From the NCBI RefSeq assembly GCF_014395225.1, contig NZ_CP060723.1, positions 5,766,001 through 5,830,000 on the forward strand: 64,000 nucleotides of DNA, written 5' to 3'. Each line of letters opens with the position of its first letter. The first letter of the stretch is position 1. Made by a program: the position numbers and the translations under genes. Positions 8,588 to 16,391 of this stretch are shown here, in pieces. This DNA comes from Pedobacter roseus. Lineage in GTDB: Bacteria; Bacteroidota; Bacteroidia; Sphingobacteriales; Sphingobacteriaceae. The notes under the pieces are model-generated. The model was not told the DNA's origin. It did no database searches and worked only from the letters and a program-made list of their open reading frames with translations.

Positions 8588-9172
8588 ATGGAAGATATAA
8601 ATAAAAAAACCGTCTTGGTTATCGACAACTACGATAGTTTTACATACAATTTGGTGCATTTAATTAACGAAGTTGGTTATGAAGCCGAAGTTTGGAGAAA
8701 CGATAAGTTCGATTTGGCGGATGTAGATAAATACGATAAAATTTTGCTTTCGCCGGGACCTGGCATTCCTGAAGAAGCTGGCTTACTGCTGGACGTTATC
8801 AGAACTTATGCACCAACCAAAAGTATTTTTGGCGTATGTTTAGGGCAGCAGGCCATTGCCGAAGTTTTTGGTGGTACCTTGTTAAATCTGGGCAGACCGA
8901 TGCACGGAATTGCCACGCCGGTAACGGTTGTAGATGGAGATGAACCATTGTTCTGGGAATGTCCCCAAACTATAAATGTTGGCCGTTACCACAGTTGGGT
9001 AGTGAGTAAAGAAAACTTTCCTTCGTGTTTAAAAATCACAGCAAGAGATCACAAGAGTGAGATTATGGCCTTAAGACACGAAACATTGGACGTGCGGGGT
9101 GTACAGTTCCACCCTGAAAGCGTACTTACTGAGTACGGCAAGCAGATGATGGAGAATTGGTTAACAGCATAG
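8588..9172 (+). CDS. trpG: Anthranilate synthase glutaminase subunit
   Basis: A 194-residue class I glutamine amidotransferase that releases ammonia from glutamine for TrpE; family members may also serve PabB. The catalytic triad is visible: C84 in FGVCLGQQ, and H175 and E177 in QFHPES. SPGPG (55-59) forms the oxyanion loop. The start MEDINKKTVLVIDNYDSFTYN is typical. It follows trpE by 52 bp in the same direction and is followed by a 33-nt palindrome at 9184 before trpC. Assignment to trpG rather than pabA rests on operon context. Confidence 0.93.
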   Translation: MEDINKKTVLVIDNYDSFTYNLVHLINEVGYEAEVWRNDKFDLADVDKYDKILLSPGPGIPEEAGLLLDVIRTYAPTKSIFGVCLGQQAIAEVFGGTLLNLGRPMHGIATPVTVVDGDEPLFWECPQTINVGRYHSWVVSKENFPSCLKITARDHKSEIMALRHETLDVRGVQFHPESVLTEYGKQMMENWLTA

Positions 9173-9183
9173 GGATTTAATAT

Positions 9184-9216
9184 AAACCTCGCAGGTTTTT
9201 AAAACCTGCGAGGTTT
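9184..9216. repeat. 33-nt palindrome, copy 1 (trpG-trpC gap)
   Basis: AAACCTCGCAGGTTTT joined to its reverse complement makes a near-perfect 33-nt palindrome, 12 nt after the trpG stop. The same palindrome recurs at 10019 and 41881, each just after a stop codon. It has no T-run, so here it may act on RNA stability or partial termination inside the operon. Confidence 0.9.
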
Positions 9217-9228
9217 GAACTTATTAGC

Positions 9229-10011
9229 ATGAACATACTAGATAAAATCGTATTACGTAAAAAAGAAGAAATCGCGGCAGCGAAAGCACTCGTTTCTATA
9301 CCCGATTTAGAGAATTCGGTCCATTTTAACAGAACGCCTTATGTTTTTAAAGAGTTCTTACTGGCCGATGATCGTACCGGTATTATTGCTGAATTTAAAC
9401 GCCGGTCGCCATCAAAAGGTTTAATTAATGGTATTGCAGATGTTGCAGAAGTTACACAGGCCTACAATGCGGCTGGCGCATCTGCTCTTTCAGTTTTAAC
9501 TGATGTTGATTTCTTTGGCGGAAAAACTGATGATATCCTTGCGGCTAGGGCGGCAAATAATATTCCGATCTTAAGAAAGGATTTCATGATTGATGAATAC
9601 CAGATTTTGGAAGCAAAAGCCTGGGGAGCTGATATTATTCTATTGATTGCTTCGATATTAACCCCTCAGCAGATCAACGATTTCGGAAAATTTGCAAAAA
9701 ATTTAGGCTTGAATGTGCTTTTAGAAGTGCATAACCTTGAAGAACTGGAAAGAAGCATCTCTCCGAACCTGGATGCCATTGGGGTAAACAATAGAAACCT
9801 GGGCGATTTTACGGTTGATATTCAAACTTCGTTTGATCTGGTAAATAAAATCCCTGATGAGTTTTTAAAGATTTCAGAAAGCGCGATCAGCAACCCGCAA
9901 ACCATTAAGGATTTAAAAGCTGCAGGCTTTAATGGGTTTTTGATCGGCGAGAATTTTATGAAAACAGATAATCCGGGAACGGCTATTAAAGAATTTGTAG
10001 CGCAGATATAA
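9229..10011 (+). CDS. trpC: Indole-3-glycerol-phosphate synthase
   Basis: A 260-residue TIM-barrel enzyme that closes the indole ring of CdRP with loss of CO2 and water. Diagnostic strands are all present: IIAEFKRRSPSKG, SALSVLTDVDFFGG, ILRKDFMIDEYQI, LLEVHNLEELE, IGVNNRNLGDF and SESAISNP, then a phosphate-binding GFLIGENFM. It is the last gene of this trp group. In many Bacteroidota operons trpD lies between trpG and trpC; here only 56 bp separate them and trpD is missing. trpF, trpB and trpA are also not in the window, so the remaining steps must be encoded elsewhere. Confidence 0.95.
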   Translation: MNILDKIVLRKKEEIAAAKALVSIPDLENSVHFNRTPYVFKEFLLADDRTGIIAEFKRRSPSKGLINGIADVAEVTQAYNAAGASALSVLTDVDFFGGKTDDILAARAANNIPILRKDFMIDEYQILEAKAWGADIILLIASILTPQQINDFGKFAKNLGLNVLLEVHNLEELERSISPNLDAIGVNNRNLGDFTVDIQTSFDLVNKIPDEFLKISESAISNPQTIKDLKAAGFNGFLIGENFMKTDNPGTAIKEFVAQI

Positions 10012-10018
10012 CTAGTAT

Positions 10019-10051
10019 AAACCTCGCAGGTTTTTAAAACCTGCGAGGTTT
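10019..10051. repeat. 33-nt palindrome, copy 2 (after trpC)
   Basis: Identical in plan to the copy at 9184: AAACCTCGCAGGTTTT, T, then the reverse complement. It starts 8 nt after the trpC stop and probably forms the 3' end or a protective hairpin of the trp transcript. Confidence 0.9.
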
Positions 10052-10095
10052 ATATTGCACTTTACCTTTAAACTAAGGACTTCAGTCTTCTGTTA

Positions 10096-10208
10096 AATAA
10101 ACCTGATAAAGCGGAAAACCCACAGCGAGGTACGAGCGAGGATTTGAAGCGATAGCAGGACTTTCGTAGCCGAAGCACGCTGAACCCTGTTTTTCAAAAA
10201 AAATATTT
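10096..10208. repeat. Dispersed element of about 110 bp, copy A
   Basis: Begins AATAAACCT and ends CAAAAAAAATATTT. The interior (AAGCGATAGCAGGACTTTCG and CCTGTTTTTCAAAA) matches 17512-17620 over the whole length, with diverged middle parts. It encodes nothing convincing; frames read through it look alike in both copies only because the DNA is repeated. Confidence 0.75.
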
Positions 10209-10356
10209 AACCATCTAAGTCGCCTGAGAACATCTAAGCGTTTTGATGTGGTCGTATTGCCATAGAAGCGATGACAATCACTTTTCTCCAAAGGGAAATA
10301 AAAACTTTATTGCATCCGTATGGTTTGTTAATGGATTTACACATTGGCAAATTTCG

Positions 10357-10364
10357 TATCTTTG
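10357..10364 (+). promoter_or_regulatory. -7 box before hflX (TATCTTTG)
   Basis: TATCTTTG matches TAnnTTTG and lies 10 nt before the hflX ATG at 10375, so the transcript should have a leader of only a few bases. No clear -33 box is visible at the usual spacing. Confidence 0.6.
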
Positions 10365-10374
10365 CATCAATTAC

Positions 10375-11565
10375 ATGGGAAAACAAAAAACATACGATAC
10401 TGCCGTTGTGCAGGAACGGGCAATTTTAGTCGGAGTAGTTACTCCGGGCGAAAAAGAAGCCCAAACAAAAGAATATTTAGATGAGCTGGCCTTTTTGGTT
10501 GATACAGCTGGTGGAAGGGTGGAAAAGGTTTTTACACAGAAAATGTTAAAACCAGAGCGTGCTACATTTGTGGGTACAGGTAAGCTCGAAGAAATTAAAG
10601 CTTATGTAAAATCAGAAGAAATTGATGTGGTGGTTTTTGATGACGAGTTATCGCCATCGCAACTGCGCAATATCGACCGTGAGCTTGGTGTGAAGGTGCT
10701 GGATAGAAGTAATTTAATTCTCGATATTTTTGCCAACAGGGCCCAAACTGCACAGGCAAAAACACAGGTAGAACTGGCACAGTTGCAATACGTTTTACCA
10801 CGCTTAACTGGTATGTGGACCCACTTGGAACGCCAAAAGGGTGGTATCGGGATGCGTGGTCCGGGGGAAACCCAGATTGAAAGTGACAGACGTATTATTT
10901 TAAATAAAATCTCGCTGTTAAAAGAACGTTTAAGAAATATCGACCGTCAGAATGAAACGCAGCGTAAAAACCGAGGTCAGCTGATTAGGGTAGCCCTGGT
11001 TGGTTATACTAACGTAGGTAAATCGACCATTATGAATATGCTTTCGAAATCGGAAGTATTTGCAGAGAACAAGTTGTTTGCAACATTGGATACGACTGTG
11101 CGCAAGGTAGTGATTGAAAATTTACCTTTCCTGCTTTCTGATACTGTTGGATTTATCCGCAAACTGCCTCACCATTTGGTAGAATGTTTTAAGTCTACTT
11201 TAGATGAGGTACGTGAGGCTGATTTGTTGATTCACGTGGTGGATGTTTCGCATCCCAACTTTGAAGATCAGATTAATACGGTTAACGAAACATTGAAAGA
11301 TATTGGCGCGATTGATAAAGACATGATTTTGGTTTTTAATAAAATTGATGCTTATGTTTCGCCTGAGGTTGACGATGAAGAAGATGATGGCAAGCTCACT
11401 TTAGAAGACTTCAAAAAAAGCTGGATGAGCCACGATAAAGTGCCTGTGCTATTTATCTCGGCAACCGAAAAAGAAAACTTAGAAGAGTTTAAAACATTAT
11501 TGTACGATAAGGTTAAAGCTGCACATGTGGCGAGGTACCCGTATGATAGTAACCTTTTGTATTAG
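10375..11565 (+). CDS. hflX: GTPase HflX
   Basis: A 396-residue ribosome-associated GTPase; relatives split or rescue stalled 70S ribosomes under stress. The N-terminal HflX domain has GTGKLEEIKAYV and VVFDDELSPSQLRNI, followed by the signature RGPGETQIESDRR. The G domain shows G1 GYTNVGKST (about residue 207), G3 DTVGF and G4 NKID. The acidic insert DEEDDGKLTLEDF near the C-terminus is a lineage-type feature. I choose ATG 10375 (MGKQKTYDT) over an in-frame upstream start at 10243, because the extra 44 residues lie in repeat-derived DNA and overlap the promoter. Confidence 0.93.
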   Translation: MGKQKTYDTAVVQERAILVGVVTPGEKEAQTKEYLDELAFLVDTAGGRVEKVFTQKMLKPERATFVGTGKLEEIKAYVKSEEIDVVVFDDELSPSQLRNIDRELGVKVLDRSNLILDIFANRAQTAQAKTQVELAQLQYVLPRLTGMWTHLERQKGGIGMRGPGETQIESDRRIILNKISLLKERLRNIDRQNETQRKNRGQLIRVALVGYTNVGKSTIMNMLSKSEVFAENKLFATLDTTVRKVVIENLPFLLSDTVGFIRKLPHHLVECFKSTLDEVREADLLIHVVDVSHPNFEDQINTVNETLKDIGAIDKDMILVFNKIDAYVSPEVDDEEDDGKLTLEDFKKSWMSHDKVPVLFISATEKENLEEFKTLLYDKVKAAHVARYPYDSNLLY

Positions 11566-11760
11566 TCTTTAGGAAAAAAAATCTGGTAGGTTAATAATCA
11601 ATCACCAATTTTCAATGATCAAACCGTAGCGATGGGCTTAGCAATATGAGTAAATAAATAGCAAAAAATTGCCTTTTCGATTGTAATCTGGTTATTGAAA
11701 CTTGGTTATCGTGATTTATCATTGCTAATTGAACATTATGATTTGGTCATTGTAGCATGG

Positions 11761-12117
11761 CTATTGTGATTTTTTAATAATCGCATTAAATATCAACATC
11801 AATTGATTGGCTTCACTTACAAGAAGTGATTTTGAAGGTTCCAGGTCTTTTTTATCTTCGATATCGATTAAATTGAGCCAAAGTTTAGTTTCCTTTGCTT
11901 CTTTTCGGCAAACTTTTATGCGATAAATAAAGTCAGCTTTGCTTAATGATTCGTTGGCTTCGATATAGTTTGCGGATACGGACCCGGAAGATCGGACAAC
12001 CTGCTTAATGTCTTGAATATTAATAACATTATGGGTAACCTTCTTACAATACGACCTGACAGATTGAGCGAATAGGAAAGTTCTTTCTTCAAGATTAAAA
12101 TTTGTTCCGTTGCTCAT
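11761..12117 (-). CDS. Four-helix bundle protein (23S rRNA IVS family)
   Basis: A 118-residue protein of the four-helix-bundle / S23 family, first known from intervening sequences in 23S rRNA but common as orphan genes in Bacteroidota. Supporting pattern: RTFLFAQSVRSYCKKV, then VRSSGSVSANYIEANES, KADFIYRIKVCRKEAKETK and WLNLI, ending with a helix that contains EANQLMLIFNAIIKKS. The function of orphan copies is unknown. It is a lone gene, opposite in direction to both neighbours. Low-complexity repeats of the ATTGGTGATTGATTATT type lie on both sides in inverted orientation (minus strand near 11588-11618, plus strand 12228-12329). Confidence 0.85.
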   Translation of the reverse strand: MSNGTNFNLEERTFLFAQSVRSYCKKVTHNVINIQDIKQVVRSSGSVSANYIEANESLSKADFIYRIKVCRKEAKETKLWLNLIDIEDKKDLEPSKSLLVSEANQLMLIFNAIIKKSQ

Positions 12118-12227
12118 TAATTAAATATAAGTATTTTTACAAAAAACCTGAGGACGGTTAACTGTCCGAAGTTTTTACATTTTTAACATATATTATCTGT
12201 ACCATTTGTTTTTTCGTGCCGATTATG

Positions 12228-12329
12228 GTCTGATAATTGACTAATGGTTATTGATAATTTTAGAACCTTATCAATCTAATTTTATCGGCTTGTACAGTCT
12301 GATAATTGATTATTGGTAATTGATAATTA
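12228..12329. repeat. 33-bp direct repeat upstream of rbfA
   Basis: GTCTGATAATTGACTAATGG at the start of 12228-12260 and GTCTGATAATTGATTATTGG at the start of 12297-12329 begin two similar 33-bp copies, 69 bp apart, each ending TTGATAATT. A related motif occurs on the other strand beyond the four-helix gene near 11590-11618. Confidence 0.7.
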
Positions 12330-12336
12330 TAACATT

Positions 12337-12714
12337 ATGGAAAGTAAACGTCAGCAGAAATTTGCAGGAGTATTACAAGAGGAGTTAGCACAGGTTTTTC
12401 AGCGTGAAGGTGCTGCATTTTTGCCCAACACATTGGTAACCATTACCCGCGTTAGGGTTTCACCAGATTTAGCCGTAGCTAAGGTTTACCTGAGCTTTTT
12501 TAATACCAATAATACCACGCTTTCTATCAATACCGTTAATGCGCATGCAGGTGAGATCAGGTATAAACTGGGCAGCCGTATCCGTCACCAGGTAAGGGTA
12601 GTACCAGAGCTTACTTTCTTTGTAGATGATACTAATGAGTATGTAGAGCGTATGGACCATCTTTTTGATAAGATAGCCAAAGAACCAAGGCAAAAAGACG
12701 AAGACAGCGAATAA
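12337..12714 (+). CDS. rbfA: Ribosome-binding factor A
   Basis: A 125-residue KH-like protein that helps mature the 30S subunit (16S rRNA 5' end). It shows the family start MESKRQQKFAGVLQEELAQV, then ITRVRVSPDLAVAKVYLSFF, IRYKLGSRIRHQVRVVPELTF and the tail DDTNEYVERMDHLFDKI. ATG 12337 is preferred to an in-frame TTG at 12313, which lies inside the upstream direct repeat. It is 6 bp from the downstream hemolysin III-type gene, so the two are probably cotranscribed. Confidence 0.92.
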   Translation: MESKRQQKFAGVLQEELAQVFQREGAAFLPNTLVTITRVRVSPDLAVAKVYLSFFNTNNTTLSINTVNAHAGEIRYKLGSRIRHQVRVVPELTFFVDDTNEYVERMDHLFDKIAKEPRQKDEDSE

Positions 12715-12720
12715 TTTTTT

Positions 12721-13350
12721 GTGAGGAAGCTAAGGGAACCTGTTAATTTCTTTACACATTTTATCCCGGCATTAATAGCAATTCCGGCTGGGTGTCTGTT
12801 GCTTCAGAAGTGCAATACCCCGATAGAATTTACCGCTGCCTGGATTTACAGTATCGGTACTTTTATTCTTTTTGGGGTAAGTGCCATATATCATGGTTAC
12901 CCGGCTACCGATTATGGTGTACGTTTTTGGCAAAAATTCGATCATTGCTGCATTTATTTGATGATTGCAGGTTCTTACACACCAACAGCCTTATTGGTTT
13001 TTGATGGCTGGTTGCGTTGGAGCCTGTTCGCTATTGTATGGATTATTGCCATCGTAGGCTGCCTGCTCAAAATCTTTAACCGTTTAAAAAGTACGGCCAT
13101 ATCTTTATCCATTTATATCTTAATGGGTTGTTTAATTGTACCCCTGCTACAGAAAATGCTTGGAACTTTGCCCATTGGTGCAATTTTCTGGTTATTGCTT
13201 GGAGGTGTATTTTATATTGGCGGAACCTATTATTATGCAAAAGATAAGCAAATGTTCAGGTGGATGCACAGCCATGAATTATGGCACCTTTTTGTGATTG
13301 GTGGAGCTTTATCACACTACATTTATAATTTCGTATATATTTTTAAATAA
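12721..13350 (+). CDS. Hemolysin III / TrhA-type membrane protein
   Basis: A 209-residue polytopic membrane protein of the PAQR/hemolysin III superfamily with about seven membrane helices. The family's putative zinc-site residues are present: SAIYHGY (first His and Ser), FDHCCIYLMIAGSYTP (Asp and His), and HSHELWHLFVIGGALSHY at the C-terminal end. The start is GTG at 12721, 6 bp after the rbfA stop; no better in-frame ATG exists. Members have been linked to membrane fluidity and lipid homeostasis in other bacteria. The role here is inferred from family only. Confidence 0.88.
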   Translation: MRKLREPVNFFTHFIPALIAIPAGCLLLQKCNTPIEFTAAWIYSIGTFILFGVSAIYHGYPATDYGVRFWQKFDHCCIYLMIAGSYTPTALLVFDGWLRWSLFAIVWIIAIVGCLLKIFNRLKSTAISLSIYILMGCLIVPLLQKMLGTLPIGAIFWLLLGGVFYIGGTYYYAKDKQMFRWMHSHELWHLFVIGGALSHYIYNFVYIFK

Positions 13351-13356
13351 ATACAG

Positions 13357-14043
13357 ATGCAAACTTTCGATCAGGTTATTCAATCAAATATTGCATTGAT
13401 CCAAAAAGTTGTTGATTTTGATGCAAAAAACGATCAGCTTTTGCCTTTGGATTTTACAGCGGCCAATACGGAATTAACAGACGAGATTTTGGATGATACC
13501 GATCTGTTCTCCGATTGGGTTAATGAAAAGCTGGCTAAAAACAATGCCAGTTATGGAATTGGCGGATACAACGAACACCGCACGATTTATTCAAGAAGTA
13601 CACATTTTGATACTGAAGAAGAGCCCCGCAGGTTACATTTAGGTATTGATATCTGGGGGCCGGCCGGAACACCGATCTACAACTTTTATGATGCAACCGT
13701 GCAAAGTTTTGCCTTTAATGATAACCTTGGCGATTATGGTGCTACCATCATTCTAACCTACGATATAGATGGCTTTAAATTTAATGCTTTATACGGTCAT
13801 TTAAGCTTAGCATCATTAAATGGACTGGAGGAGGGTAAATTTATTCCTGCCGCAACAAAAATTGCAGAACTGGGTGCAAAAGAAGAAAACGGATCATGGC
13901 CACCACATCTTCATTTTCAATTGATTAAAGATATGGGAGGACTAAAAGGCGATTATCCTGGCGTTTGTAAGTTTAGTGAAAGGGAAAAATATTTAGCCAA
14001 TTGCCCTGATCCGGATTTAATTTTGAAGGTTACTTTTTCTTAA
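13357..14043 (+). CDS. M23-family metallopeptidase without signal peptide
   Basis: A 228-residue protein with an intact LytM/M23 zinc site: H94 and D98 (HLGIDIWGPAGTPI), H148 (LYGHLS) and H184 with H186 (PPHLHFQ). Such enzymes cut peptidoglycan cross-links, but this one has no signal peptide or membrane helix. It may act elsewhere, leave by another route, or be a family offshoot. The first 80 residues are acidic and helical. It starts 6 bp after the hemolysin III-type gene, so rbfA, that gene and this one form a likely operon. Confidence 0.85.
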   Translation: MQTFDQVIQSNIALIQKVVDFDAKNDQLLPLDFTAANTELTDEILDDTDLFSDWVNEKLAKNNASYGIGGYNEHRTIYSRSTHFDTEEEPRRLHLGIDIWGPAGTPIYNFYDATVQSFAFNDNLGDYGATIILTYDIDGFKFNALYGHLSLASLNGLEEGKFIPAATKIAELGAKEENGSWPPHLHFQLIKDMGGLKGDYPGVCKFSEREKYLANCPDPDLILKVTFS

Positions 14044-14408
14044 TCGCAAAGAAAATAAGGAATGCGCAAAGGGGTAAAGTTTTTTCTGTGCCTCGGTGGC
14101 CAAATATGGTGTTACAAATTTAACCGTAGAGAGAACAGAGAGAAGGCACTGAGGCCACAGAGAGATTTTTTAGCAGTCGTCATTCCCAACCCGATAGCTA
14201 TTGGGTTGATTGGGGATCGTAATGCAATAAGCTTTAAGGTTCCCGCCTGCGCGGGAATAACGATCTTACTATTAAATTAAAACTCTCATCTTCTCGGTGA
14301 TAAACTTCTCGATGATCTATCCGTGTTTCTGTGCTTCCGTGGCTAAAACTCTTTTTCCCTCTACGAAAAACTTTGCATTCTCTGCGTTTAAAACAGTAAA
14401 TTAGTACA
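14044..14408. other. Repeat-filled intergenic stretch
   Basis: It holds decayed CACAGAG/CCACGG-type repeats (14084-14165 and about 14310-14390) around a REP doublet at 14178-14264. Open frames across it follow the repeats and are not convincing genes. Confidence 0.6.
14178..14264. repeat. REP doublet 1 (CGTCATTCCC...GGGAATAACG)
   Basis: It starts CGTCATTCCCAACCCGATAG and ends TTCCCGCCTGCGCGGGAATA followed by ACG. Two hairpins are joined: TTCCCAA...CCCGATAGCTATTGGG and TTCCCGCCTGCGCGGGAA. The same composite occurs at 17377, 17693, 19676 and 35386; this copy is in reverse order. Confidence 0.85.
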
Positions 14409-15062
14409 ATGAAAACCCTATTCACCATTTGTTTACTTTTTTGCTTTTCCCTGGCGATGGGCCAGGTTCAGTTTAAATCTGGTAAAAATGGTTTTATCAA
14501 TTTTTTGAGAGAAAATACAGTTTATCCTCGGTTTTCTAAAGATAACTGCGTCCAGGGGACGGTAAACGTAAGTTTTAAGCTTGATGAGCAGGGAAAGGTT
14601 TATTTTTCGAAAATAAGCAAGGGAATATTGTCTGATCTGGATGAAGAAGCACTGCGTTTAGTACGGCTCAGCAGTGGCAAATGGCAGGTTCCGGCGGGTT
14701 ACGATACAACGGTTTCAATCGTTGTTCCCGTTAATTTTGTACTTTCAGGTTATAACTGTGAAGGAAAATCGAGCGAAGAGATGCAGGAGTCTATCCGAAG
14801 CTATCAGGCAGAAGAAGCTTTAACCAATTCGGTCATTAATTTTTATAAAAACATCGATCAGGCAAAACCAGGACAAGAAGATCAGATCATTGCCATTAAA
14901 AATCAATTAGGCATTGATGATGAGTATCTAGATGACAGGATAAAAATGGCCTTAAAAAAAATTAAGCAAGGCGATAAACAGGGCGCCTGCGAAGATTTTA
15001 TCTTTGTTAAATATATGGGCAGTAAAAAAGCTGATGATTATTTGGCAAAATATTGCAAGTAA
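14409..15062 (+). CDS. Secreted TonB_C-domain protein
   Basis: A 217-residue protein with a signal peptide (MKTLFTICLLFCFSLAMGQ). Residues about 45-115 form a TonB C-terminal-like domain (GTVNVSFKLDEQGKVYFSKI, then SDLDEEALRLVRLSSGKW). There is no membrane anchor or Pro-rich spacer, so it is not a classical TonB. The rest is helical and ends with a short Cys-containing segment (GDKQGACEDFIFVK...YC), reminiscent of tails in small Bacteroidota envelope proteins. It probably acts in the periplasm; the partner is unknown. The next gene follows after 9 bp. Confidence 0.8.
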   Translation: MKTLFTICLLFCFSLAMGQVQFKSGKNGFINFLRENTVYPRFSKDNCVQGTVNVSFKLDEQGKVYFSKISKGILSDLDEEALRLVRLSSGKWQVPAGYDTTVSIVVPVNFVLSGYNCEGKSSEEMQESIRSYQAEEALTNSVINFYKNIDQAKPGQEDQIIAIKNQLGIDDEYLDDRIKMALKKIKQGDKQGACEDFIFVKYMGSKKADDYLAKYCK

Positions 15063-15071
15063 AATAAATTA

Positions 15072-15476
15072 ATGAAGAACACTACCCGACTTTTTGCCTT
15101 ATTGGATATCATTAGCATCGCATTATTGGCTAAACAATTTTGGCAGATTTTAACGCATTTAAATGAAATTCCAGATCAGGTATTATCGCAGGCAAAGGTA
15201 ATTTTACTATTGCCGTTATTTGTGTCCCTTTTTATTTCTGCGATAGGTTTAATCCTATTTAAAAAAATTGGATTCATCACCTATTATATTCAATTTCCAT
15301 TCCGTTTAGTGGTTTGGGTATTCTCCATTGGTTTTATCACTTATTTGCCCGAAATTTTAAACCTGGGCGACCGCTGGTTTGATATTTTATTCCGCATCTG
15401 TTTTATTGCCGAATTTTTCAGGTTGTATTTTACCATTAAAATTCACCGCGAATTACCCGATAGCTATCGGGTCTGA
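15072..15476 (+). CDS. Small membrane protein of unknown function
   Basis: A 134-residue hydrophobic protein with about four membrane segments (about residues 8-25, 42-62, 66-92 and 103-122). I do not recognise the family. Its last codons (PDSYRV) and stop come from an 18-nt palindrome, ACCCGATAGCTATCGGGT, that is also the core of the REP doublets. It therefore overlaps the 3' end of the convergent lipid-kinase gene by 13 bp. It is likely cotranscribed with the TonB_C protein 9 bp upstream. Confidence 0.75.
   Translation: MKNTTRLFALLDIISIALLAKQFWQILTHLNEIPDQVLSQAKVILLLPLFVSLFISAIGLILFKKIGFITYYIQFPFRLVVWVFSIGFITYLPEILNLGDRWFDILFRICFIAEFFRLYFTIKIHRELPDSYRV
15455..15472. repeat. REP core palindrome in two convergent gene ends
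   Basis: ACCCGATAGCTATCGGGT is a perfect 18-nt palindrome. It supplies the last residues of the + strand membrane protein, and the stop codon and last residue of the minus strand kinase (stop at 15464-15466). The same core lies inside the REP doublets at 14178, 17693 and 35386. Confidence 0.88.
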
Positions 15477-16333
15477 TTGGGTAAAACCACAGTAATGGCC
15501 GCAGGCAGAATGCTTGCTTCAACGGTATTTACCCTGCCAATGTATTCTCCATCTACCTGAAAATGCGCCTGGTGTTTAGAAACAATTTTTACATCAGCCG
15601 TTTGAAATACTTCTATTTTCTTAGGATTAAAAGGCAATTTGGTGATCCAGATTTTTAATATTTCGAGGTAAGAATAATCCTTTACCAGGATTACTTCAAA
15701 AAGTTTATCATCTAATTTTCCATCCGGGTTAATTTTTAATCCGGAGCCGTACATGGTTGCATTGGCAATGGCCACCATCGCTGCTTTAGAGGTAACGGTT
15801 TCATCTTTAAGCTTCAGTTGCACTTCCATGCGGCGGTGGTTCCACAAGGCGTGCCAGGTGGCTTTTGCATAACCCCACATACCACGGTCGGGCAGGGTAT
15901 CGAATTTCTTTACCAAATAGGCATTAAAACCTAAATCAGATAAGTGAATACAGATTTCGTTGTTGAGTTTAACTACGTGGATTTTCTGCAATTTGCCTTC
16001 TTCTAAAAGTACCAAAGCCTGCTCAATATCGCTGGGTATACCTAATTCTTTCGCCATCCCATTTGCAGAACCAGCTGGAATAATCCCAATTGGAGTTTCG
16101 GTATTCAATAAACATTCGGCTACCAGTTTTAATGTTCCGTCGCCACCAACGGCCACAACACGGTCGGGTTTCGAAGCGCTTATCTTTGCTTTTATTTTAT
16201 CTAAAGAGCAGTCTTTTGGCAGTTCGAATAGATCTACCTCAGTTTTTTTTGCTTCGAAATGTTTAGAAATTACTTCTTTTAAGTTTATATCGTGACTGCC
16301 GGAGCCCGGATTGATGATGAACAGTAATTTCAT
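15464..16333 (-). CDS. Diacylglycerol/lipid kinase-family protein
   Basis: A 289-residue protein of the DAGK catalytic family (YegS/BmrU type), predicted to phosphorylate a lipid such as diacylglycerol or a sphingoid base with ATP. The nucleotide-loop motif VAVGGDGTLKLVAECLL (GGDGT 63-67) and IIPAGSANGMAKELGIP (88-100) are intact, as is the C-terminal beta domain with HFQVDGEY. It is cytosolic, as there is no signal peptide. Sphingobacteria make sphingolipids, so that substrate is possible but not shown. It converges with and overlaps the gene on its low-coordinate side through a REP palindrome. Confidence 0.9.
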   Translation of the reverse strand: MKLLFIINPGSGSHDINLKEVISKHFEAKKTEVDLFELPKDCSLDKIKAKISASKPDRVVAVGGDGTLKLVAECLLNTETPIGIIPAGSANGMAKELGIPSDIEQALVLLEEGKLQKIHVVKLNNEICIHLSDLGFNAYLVKKFDTLPDRGMWGYAKATWHALWNHRRMEVQLKLKDETVTSKAAMVAIANATMYGSGLKINPDGKLDDKLFEVILVKDYSYLEILKIWITKLPFNPKKIEVFQTADVKIVSKHQAHFQVDGEYIGRVNTVEASILPAAITVVLPNQTR

Positions 16334-16391
16334 TTTGGTTGCCTTATGTTTACTTCACAAACAACTTTTAATAAACTCTGTTTTAATAACA

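Noticed and set aside
10082..10291. Minus-strand open frame of 69 codons
   Set aside because: It reads through the dispersed 110-bp repeat; a similar frame in the copy near 17.5 kb comes from the same DNA.
14062..14428. Short open frames on both strands before the TonB_C gene
   Set aside because: They translate a REP doublet and CACAGAG repeats, with no domain or conserved start.
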